From NCBI GenBank assembly GCA_934526065.1, contig CAKSZX010000009.1, positions 18,247 through 82,246 on the forward strand: DNA of 64,000 bases, in the 5' to 3' direction. The stretch's first letter is position 1, and every line of letters starts with the position of its first letter. The notes beneath the pieces were generated by a model. The model was given only the letters and a program-made list of their open reading frames with translations, was not told the DNA's origin and searched no databases. Shown here in pieces: positions 59,347-64,000 of this stretch. This stretch comes from an uncultured Oscillospiraceae bacterium (GTDB lineage: Bacteria > Bacillota > Clostridia > Oscillospirales > Ruminococcaceae). The position numbers and the translations under genes are program-made.

Positions 59347-59388
59347 CATCGTGTAGGCGGCCTTTTTGTGTCCGGATAGATTTGATTT

Positions 59389-59430
59389 TGAGCTTTCATC
59401 GGTTGAGGTCGAATTTGCTTATGAGATTTT
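59389..59430. repeat. Element-junction-like repeat, copy B
   Basis: GAGCTTTCATCGGTTGAGGT and the next 22 bases match 56879-56920 with one or two changes. It sits directly beyond the integrase remnant. Confidence 0.7.
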
Positions 59431-59507
59431 TGTGCTTTTTATTTTTTGAATTTAAGCAAAAATAAAAAAGCCGAAAACCCTTGAAAACAAAGGCTTTCGG
59501 CAAATTT

Positions 59508-59552
59508 TGGCGTTCCCGAGGTGATTTGAACACCCGACCTACCGCTTAGGAG
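59508..59552 (-). other. Attachment site: 3' half of tRNA-Arg (CCU)
   Basis: On the minus strand this reads from an anticodon loop CTCCTAA through 3' anticodon stem GCGGT, variable AGGTC, T arm GGGTG-TTCAAAT-CACCT and acceptor half CGGGAAC-G-CCA. The 5' half (expected GTTCCCG acceptor and D arm) is missing: sequence beyond the anticodon loop does not pair. A tRNA terminator-like stem lies just beyond (about 59467-59500). This is what tyrosine integrases leave when the crossover is in the anticodon loop; the intact tRNA should lie at the far end of the element, outside the window. Confidence 0.75.
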
Positions 59553-59857
59553 AAGCCCCCGAGGGGCATTTTTGACTCCCTGCAAATCCCCGAAAATCCT
59601 TGATTTTACTGGCTTTTCCGGGGTTTCACTGTCAATAAATTCTCGTCCAAAACCTGCTAATTTTTCGTGGTTTTTTGCCTTCCTTTTAGCAGGGTATTAG
59701 CAAATGCAAAGAAATATGGGAAACATCATTGAGTTAATCTGTAGCCCATAAATCACAGGAAACGCATTTGAAGTTTACGCATTCTCTTATGCAAATCAAT
59801 AATCTGTGTTCAAATATTATAATGGTTTTTCTTCTTGATTTCAAGATTTTTCAGGAA

Positions 59858-59894
59858 TTACAAAAGGCAACCCTGACGGATTGCCTTTTTTGTA
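59858..59894 (-). terminator. Terminator of the integrase gene
   Basis: AAAAGGCAA / TTGCCTTTT arms around a short loop, T-rich on both strands. The 280 bases between this and the tRNA-Arg fragment hold no gene. Confidence 0.65.
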
Positions 59895-59897
59895 TGA

Positions 59898-61361
59898 CTA
59901 AATTGTTTTCGCTAAAGCCTTTAATAATGCTGCTGTTTCCGGATTTGATAACAGTTTTGTGAGCAAGGCGGCGTTTTCATCTGTACTGTTCTCAGCAGGC
60001 TTTTCTTTTTCAACTTCGCTCTCTTTTTGAACCTCTGCCATTGGGTCAAGGAGTTCAACCGAAGTTTCAAACTTGGGCATTGGAGCAGTTTTACCTTCTT
60101 CCGCATTTTTGAGACCTTTAGCGTTGTAGAACTGTTCCTCAAACTTCTGTGCGTTATATCGCCTGTCCTCGTCGATTATATGGCTGTAAACATCGGCAAC
60201 CATATCCATTCGGGCGTGTCCTGAGTCGCCTTGAACCGATTTCATATCGCCGCCGTTCCATTTCAGCTTGTAGGTTATACTTGCGTGACGGAAGCTGTGA
60301 AATACCACATCGGGTAAGTCGTTGTCCTGTATCAGCTTTTTCAAAGCACGGTTGATTACCTGACCTTCCATCGGTCTGCCTGACGAATGGCAGAATACCA
60401 AGTCATAATCCAAATACTCATCACCGAAAAGCTCTTTCATTTCGTCAATCTGCTTTTTTCTCTCTAACAGCATTTGAGCTACGGTTGACGGCAAGAAGAT
60501 TTTTCTCACACTTGTTTTAGTTTTTGGCGTTTTCAAAACAAGGGAGGTATTTGTATTTGACAGAGTTCTCGGAAAGACACGGATAATGTCCTTATTATCA
60601 AGCACCTCCATTACATCTCTGTTTACTCGCTGAAGCTCTTTATCTACAAAAATGGAAGCGTTGTTTTCTTTCAGGCTTTCCTCCGAAATATCAATGCAAT
60701 CCCAAGTAAGACCGAGCATTTCACCCATACGGAGTGAACAGGCAAAGGATAAATTGATGGCTAATGCGAGAATATCATCATCGCACACTTCAAGAGCGTG
60801 CATAAGAGTTTCTGCTGTCCATATTTCTCGTTTCTGATGTTCCTCTTTCGGGAGCGTTGCATTGAGAACCGGGTTTCTTGTCATCAACTCCCATTTTACC
60901 GCCTGATTAAAGGCACTCCTTAAAAACTTATGGATTTCTCTTACGGTATGTACGGTCAGATACTCATTTTTAGGCTTTTTATTCTGTACCACTTTGGTCT
61001 TAACTTTCAGAAGGCTTTGATAGAATTTATCCATAAGTCTCGGAGTCAGTTCATCAAGTTTCACATCGCCGATAAGCGGAATGATGTAATTATACATAAG
61101 CCCTTTCTTTGAACGGTAGGTTGACATTGCCCAGTTATTTACTCCGTACACGGAGCAGTATTCTTCAAGCAAATCCGCAACTGTCGTAGCATTAGGAATG
61201 ATGAATGTACCGCTTTGCTGTTCAAACTCAATTTGAGTTTTTCTCTTTTTAGCGTCTGCGTTTGTATCAAAGGTTTCCCATTTTTGATGTTGGTTTCCGT
61301 CATCGTCTTTGTAGGTATAAACGACGGAATATCGATTCTTTCTCTTTACAATAGAAGCCAT
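59898..61361 (-). CDS. int: Tyrosine recombinase/integrase of the integrated element
   Basis: 487 aa. Arm-binding N-terminus (IVKRKNRYSVVYTYKDDDGN), SAM-like core-binding domain (about 60-170) and catalytic domain with Arg (SLRMGEMLGL), HxxR (VFHSFRHASITY), His (SGHARMDMVAD) and nucleophile Tyr (DVYSHII). An unusual Glu/Pro-rich tail of about 90 residues follows the active site. It points towards the tRNA-Arg fragment 350 bases away, the normal place for an integrase at attL. It inserts and, with an excisionase, removes the element. Confidence 0.95.
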   Translation of the reverse strand: MASIVKRKNRYSVVYTYKDDDGNQHQKWETFDTNADAKKRKTQIEFEQQSGTFIIPNATTVADLLEEYCSVYGVNNWAMSTYRSKKGLMYNYIIPLIGDVKLDELTPRLMDKFYQSLLKVKTKVVQNKKPKNEYLTVHTVREIHKFLRSAFNQAVKWELMTRNPVLNATLPKEEHQKREIWTAETLMHALEVCDDDILALAINLSFACSLRMGEMLGLTWDCIDISEESLKENNASIFVDKELQRVNRDVMEVLDNKDIIRVFPRTLSNTNTSLVLKTPKTKTSVRKIFLPSTVAQMLLERKKQIDEMKELFGDEYLDYDLVFCHSSGRPMEGQVINRALKKLIQDNDLPDVVFHSFRHASITYKLKWNGGDMKSVQGDSGHARMDMVADVYSHIIDEDRRYNAQKFEEQFYNAKGLKNAEEGKTAPMPKFETSVELLDPMAEVQKESEVEKEKPAENSTDENAALLTKLLSNPETAALLKALAKTI

Positions 61362-61373
61362 AGTCGTTCCTCC

Positions 61374-61580
61374 TTATTCATTATCCAGCCATTTATCAAA
61401 GCTGGTCTTTATTATGCGGTATCCGGTTTCGAGCATTACTGCCTGAAAACACCCCTGTTTGATGAGCTTATATACGGTCTGTCGGGTAATACCCAAGATT
61501 GACTGAACTTCCTCTACGGAATAGCTCTTTTTTGTATATGTACCGCCGTTTAATTCACGAACTCTATCCTCAATCGACAT
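61374..61580 (-). CDS. Excisionase-type HTH protein (single module)
   Basis: 68 aa from ATG 61580 behind GGAGGTGGAGGG. One HTH_17/MerR-like module (YSVEEVQSILGITRQTVYKL, ending in FDKWLDNE). It sits 12 bases upstream of int on the same transcript, the classical place for the recombination directionality factor. It overlaps the preceding gene by 11 bases. Confidence 0.85.
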   Translation of the reverse strand: MSIEDRVRELNGGTYTKKSYSVEEVQSILGITRQTVYKLIKQGCFQAVMLETGYRIIKTSFDKWLDNE

Positions 61581-62271
61581 ATCCCTCCACCTCCTCGATT
61601 TCCTTAACTTTAGTGTATTTACTTTGCGAAGCGTACCACTTATCAAAGCTTTCTCTTTTTATTCGGCGTTTACCGTCAACCCATATAAACTCAACAATGC
61701 CATCGTTCATAAGGTCATTTGCGGTGCTTCTCGGAATGCCGAGTACCTTTGCAACAGTAAGAGGAGAGAGCGTTTTGCCGTATTTCTTACCGGGTCTTTC
61801 GCCGTTTACTTTCTCATAATGGAATTGTCCTGCATACCAATCTTCAAAGCTATCCACATCAACTCTCATTTTGCCCAGTACCAAATAGGTCTTAAATCGG
61901 CACTGATTGATGAGTCGGTATGTAGCCGTCTTTCCAAGACCGAGTATTCTCATTACGTCGGGTACAGACATTGTCTTTTTGTCCTGATATGTAAGAACTG
62001 CCTTGACGATTTTCTTATTTTCTTCAACGCTTTTCTTTGAAGCTCTGTATTCGTTGCCGACTCGGTATGTTTTGAATAAGCCGCAATTCATCAGTTTCAG
62101 TGCTTCTTCTTCGGAAATGGAAAACAACCGAGATATTTCCTTGACAGAATAGGCTTGCCACTGTGCTTCCTCCTGAAGCTTTTCATCGCTGAACAATTCT
62201 GCCAAGCGTTCATTTTCCTCTCTGAGATTAAACTGCTCCACTCGGTCATTGAACATATTAACAAATGCCAT
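61570..62271 (-). CDS. Protein with three tandem excisionase-type HTH modules
   Basis: 233 aa from ATG 62271 behind AAAGGAGGTTCTGAAG; longer starts overlap the upstream gene. The modules are near residues 40-85 (YSVKEISRLFSISEEEALKL), 98-145 (MSVPDVMRILGLGKTATYRL) and 168-215 (LSPLTVAKVLGIPRSTANDL), each ending in an aromatic Ser-Phe-x-x-Trp-like strand. Three in one chain suggests binding to a repeated DNA site. Role could be excision control or repression. Confidence 0.82.
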   Translation of the reverse strand: MAFVNMFNDRVEQFNLREENERLAELFSDEKLQEEAQWQAYSVKEISRLFSISEEEALKLMNCGLFKTYRVGNEYRASKKSVEENKKIVKAVLTYQDKKTMSVPDVMRILGLGKTATYRLINQCRFKTYLVLGKMRVDVDSFEDWYAGQFHYEKVNGERPGKKYGKTLSPLTVAKVLGIPRSTANDLMNDGIVEFIWVDGKRRIKRESFDKWYASQSKYTKVKEIEEVEGYVD

Positions 62272-62509
62272 CTTCAGAACCTCCTTTCTCGCCATTGAGC
62301 CAATTTTCAAAGCTCTTTTTAGATATTCGATATTGACCTCCGACACGAACGCTATGGAATTTCTTGCTTTTAAGCAGCTCATAGACGGTAGTTCTGCTCA
62401 CTTTCAAGATGTGCTGTATATCATCTACCGTGTATGCTCGTATATCAGGTTCAGTCTGCCTGAATGTATTAGGAAGTCGAGTATCGCTCTTTTCAATTTT
62501 CTTTCGCAT
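62258..62509 (-). CDS. Excisionase-type HTH protein (single module)
   Basis: 83 aa. Module YTVDDIQHILKVSRTTVYEL followed by VRVGGQYRISKKSFENWLNG. Overlaps the triple-module gene by 14 bases (coupled). A 15-bp perfect inverted repeat lies just upstream at 62547-62579. Confidence 0.85.
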   Translation of the reverse strand: MRKKIEKSDTRLPNTFRQTEPDIRAYTVDDIQHILKVSRTTVYELLKSKKFHSVRVGGQYRISKKSFENWLNGEKGGSEDGIC

Positions 62510-62546
62510 TACCGTTTACCCCCGATTTCTTATTTGCCACTCTGAC

Positions 62547-62579
62547 TACCATATAGCCAAGTGACTTGGCTATATGGTA
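62547..62579. repeat. Perfect 15-bp inverted repeat
   Basis: TACCATATAGCCAAG / CTTGGCTATATGGTA with a TGA centre, between two HTH genes. No T-run follows on either strand, so it is more likely a protein site or a structured RNA element than a terminator. Confidence 0.8.
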
Positions 62580-62600
62580 CTGAAAATCGGAGTTTTTGTT

Positions 62601-62629
62601 AATTATGCGATTGGTTTAATCGCATAATT
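62601..62629. repeat. Perfect 12-bp inverted repeat at the end of the 62616 gene
   Basis: AATTATGCGATT / AATCGCATAATT with a GGTTT centre, overlapping the stop codon of the HTH gene at 62616. On the minus strand the tail is A-rich and not T-rich. Confidence 0.7.
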
Positions 62630-62876
62630 GACAACCGGAGCTTTCGCTGTCCATATTATCAAGCCATCGGTCAAAGCTCTTCTTGGAAATTCTGTAATGT
62701 CCGCCGACCTTTACAAAATGGAAAACGCCTGAGTTGACGAGAGCATAAGCAGTGTTCTTTCCAATGCTGAGAATATCCATTATTTCTTCTACCGTATAAA
62801 CTCTTTTCTCAAAGCCGGAACTATCATCAACAGCGTTGGGTAGTTTGTTCATTGCTTCAATCTTATCTTCAAACAT
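62616..62876 (-). CDS. Excisionase-type HTH protein (single module)
   Basis: 86 aa from ATG 62876 behind GGGAGGTG. Module YTVEEIMDILSIGKNTAYAL followed by VKVGGHYRISKKSFDRWLDN. It overlaps the end of the PemK-like gene by 8 bases. It is close to the 62258 protein in the recognition strand (KVGG/RVGG-x-YRISKKSF), so the two may bind related sites. Confidence 0.85.
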   Translation of the reverse strand: MFEDKIEAMNKLPNAVDDSSGFEKRVYTVEEIMDILSIGKNTAYALVNSGVFHFVKVGGHYRISKKSFDRWLDNMDSESSGCQLCD

Positions 62877-63447
62877 TGTCAACACCTCCCTTAGCGTGAT
62901 GATGGTTCTTTTTGAAAATCATATAGTCATAGCCGTATCCTACCTGACATTTATCGCACATCTCTTTATCTGCCTGAAAGGGGTCAAGTCTTTTTACAAT
63001 GTTTTCAGGGATAGACTGAAACTCGCTTCTGCAACGAGGGCAAAGACTTAGTACAATGCCTTTACGCTCTGTCTTGGGTTTAACGGGAATACCGACTGCA
63101 AATTTCAATCCTCGCTTGATTTCGCTGATTTTATCTGCGTCGGTAATTCTTCCGACAAAATTATCAAGCTCTGTGGCTTTATCCACGGTGCGTAGCTGCT
63201 CAAGCATTACCATCGACGGCTCTTTTAAGCCACAATCCGTGTTTAGCTCAATATGAGTATTCATTGCCGTTTTCTTTTTAACAGCCGTTATAGCGGCTAC
63301 AACGACCGTAGGACTGCTTTCATTTAAGCGATTTGTCTGAACCACAAGAACCGGTCTCATTCCCGATTGCACACTACCGTTTGTAACCCCCAAGTCGCAG
63401 TAATAAATATCGCCCCATCTGACATTCTTAAATTCTTTTTCTTTCAT
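62869..63447 (-). CDS. PemK/MazF-like protein with C-terminal zinc ribbon
   Basis: 192 aa from ATG 63447 (GCGAGG upstream). Residues 8-120 are a PemK/MazF fold: VRWGDIYYCDLG, GMRPVLVVQTNRLNES, VVVAAITAVKKK and LEQLRTVDKATELDNFVG. MazF-type toxins are sequence-specific mRNA endoribonucleases. The C-terminal 70 residues hold two Cys pairs, CPRC and CDKC, as in a zinc ribbon, which is not part of ordinary MazF. No MazE-type antitoxin is visible; the next gene is an HTH protein. It could be a toxin, or a repurposed regulatory nuclease of the element. Confidence 0.82.
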   Translation of the reverse strand: MKEKEFKNVRWGDIYYCDLGVTNGSVQSGMRPVLVVQTNRLNESSPTVVVAAITAVKKKTAMNTHIELNTDCGLKEPSMVMLEQLRTVDKATELDNFVGRITDADKISEIKRGLKFAVGIPVKPKTERKGIVLSLCPRCRSEFQSIPENIVKRLDPFQADKEMCDKCQVGYGYDYMIFKKNHHHAKGGVDNV

Positions 63448-63547
63448 ATGTAAATCCTCGCTTTCGATTATTCTGAGGTAATTCATATCCGGATTAGAAT
63501 TAACCCCTTCACTTGTTTGAAATGGGAGAGCGTTTTTGGGGGGTGTT

Positions 63548-64000
63548 TTAGAAAAATTTCCTCAACTTTTTTATTGCACTGTTTACCGATTCCCTTACAG
63601 AAGTAAAATCGACTCCTTCTTCATCTGCGATTTTTTCAAGTGTTTTGTTGTAGAAGAAATACTTAAAAACTCTGCGTTTCTGTGTTTCGCTTAAGTAACA
63701 CAAAACCTCCCGAAGTCGCTTAATATTGTCTTTCAGCATTATTTCTTCGATTGGGTCTGTATCGACTGCCAATTCCGGATGATGCACTTCAAATTCTCCG
63801 TCATTGATGTCAAATGCGTGTCCGAAAAGAAGCCTTCTCATTCTCTCTCTTGCTTCGTAGTTCTGATACTCCGTTATCACTTCGCCCTGAGCCATAGAAA
63901 GCAGAATGAACGGAGTGTACCGACGGATAACATCAGGGTATTTAACCCACAATTCTTCTTCCGCCAGTTCTGTTACAATCGCCCATTTCTCCGTGCCGGT
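63548..64000 (-). CDS. Sigma-70-like factor of the element (5' end outside the window)
   Basis: At least 150 aa; the frame is open to the window edge (WAIVTELAEEELWVKYPDVI at its start), so the true start lies to the right. Residues near VIRRYTPFILLSMAQGEVIT and the C-terminal VLCYLSETQKRRVFKYFFYN, IADEEGVDFTSVRESVNSAI form a sigma region-4-like HTH. Small sigma-like regulators of this kind are common next to excision modules in Clostridial conjugative elements. Confidence 0.78.
   Translation of the reverse strand, partial: TGTEKWAIVTELAEEELWVKYPDVIRRYTPFILLSMAQGEVITEYQNYEARERMRRLLFGHAFDINDGEFEVHHPELAVDTDPIEEIMLKDNIKRLREVLCYLSETQKRRVFKYFFYNKTLEKIADEEGVDFTSVRESVNSAIKKLRKFF

Noticed and set aside
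59508..59552. Complete tRNA gene
   Set aside because: Only the 3' half is present; no 5' acceptor or D arm can be found, so it was called an attachment site.

Overview
The window looks like the chromosome of a low-to-moderate-GC, Gram-positive anaerobe of the class Clostridia, probably an Oscillospirales or related gut lineage. The evidence is strong AGGAGG ribosome sites, consensus TTGACA-N17-TATAAT promoters, many lipoproteins with an LxxC lipobox, L-box (lysine) riboswitches, rubredoxin, a flavin-based lipoprotein reductase, MgtE, bactofilin, and TTG/GTG starts. No species can be named from the sequence alone.

Layout. 0-2.7 kb: a lipoprotein paralogue, a cleavable S24 repressor facing a small sigma-region-4-like protein across shared operators, and DNA glycosylase Tag. 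2.8-6.5 kb: initiator tRNA-Met, a lipoprotein, MTA/SAH nucleosidase, a frameshifted small membrane protein, and YchF. 6.9-14 kb: a secreted FMN/FAD reductase, a radical SAM protein with exonuclease III, YibE/F, and an NfeD-SPFH pair. 14-20.5 kb: a lysine riboswitch in front of a YfcC-type transporter and an M20 peptidase, then a DUF1846 protein, rubredoxin and CCA-adding enzyme. 20.5-27.2 kb: an XRE regulator divergent from a tiny ORF with an ACG start, a MarR-regulated heterodimeric ABC exporter, a D-2-hydroxyacid dehydrogenase and a lipoprotein. 27.2-37.5 kb: a second lysine riboswitch in front of a YtcJ-like amidohydrolase, then mnmA, an unusual leader controlling mgtE, a GT8 glycosyltransferase with a VTT membrane protein, thioredoxin reductase, a nitroreductase, a GHL10 glycosidase-like protein and an HD hydrolase.

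37.6-44.1 kb holds a same-strand run of seven lipoprotein genes. Four share one signal-peptide/Ser-rich module, two copies are almost identical tandem duplicates, and one has a different C-terminal domain. A further member lies inverted at the left edge of the window. 44.2-54.5 kb: an M23 peptidase with a lectin-like front half, an MtaD/SsnA-type amidohydrolase, a second M20 peptidase behind a Met/Cys-rich leader peptide and terminator, Tex, two tandem nucleoside hydrolases, bactofilin and a polysaccharide deacetylase.

54.6-64 kb is increasingly accessory. It holds tRNA-Ala, a lysophospholipase-like hydrolase, a ClbS/DfsB protein, two repeated cassettes with small membrane proteins, two foreign-looking genes with duplicated promoters, and an integrase remnant. 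It then runs into an integrated element. The 3' half of a tRNA-Arg(CCU) gene marks the left attachment site (59.5 kb), followed by a full tyrosine integrase, four genes carrying six excisionase-type HTH modules, a PemK/MazF-like protein with a zinc-ribbon tail and a sigma factor cut by the window edge. The rest of the element lies to the right.

Themes: amino-acid and peptide salvage under lysine (L-box) and possibly Met/Cys control, purine and nucleoside salvage, cell-envelope lipoproteins, and layered mobile-element integration. The most interesting candidates are the mgtE leader, the Met/Cys-rich leader, the two L-boxes on non-classical genes, the lipoprotein paralogue cluster and the HTH array of the element.
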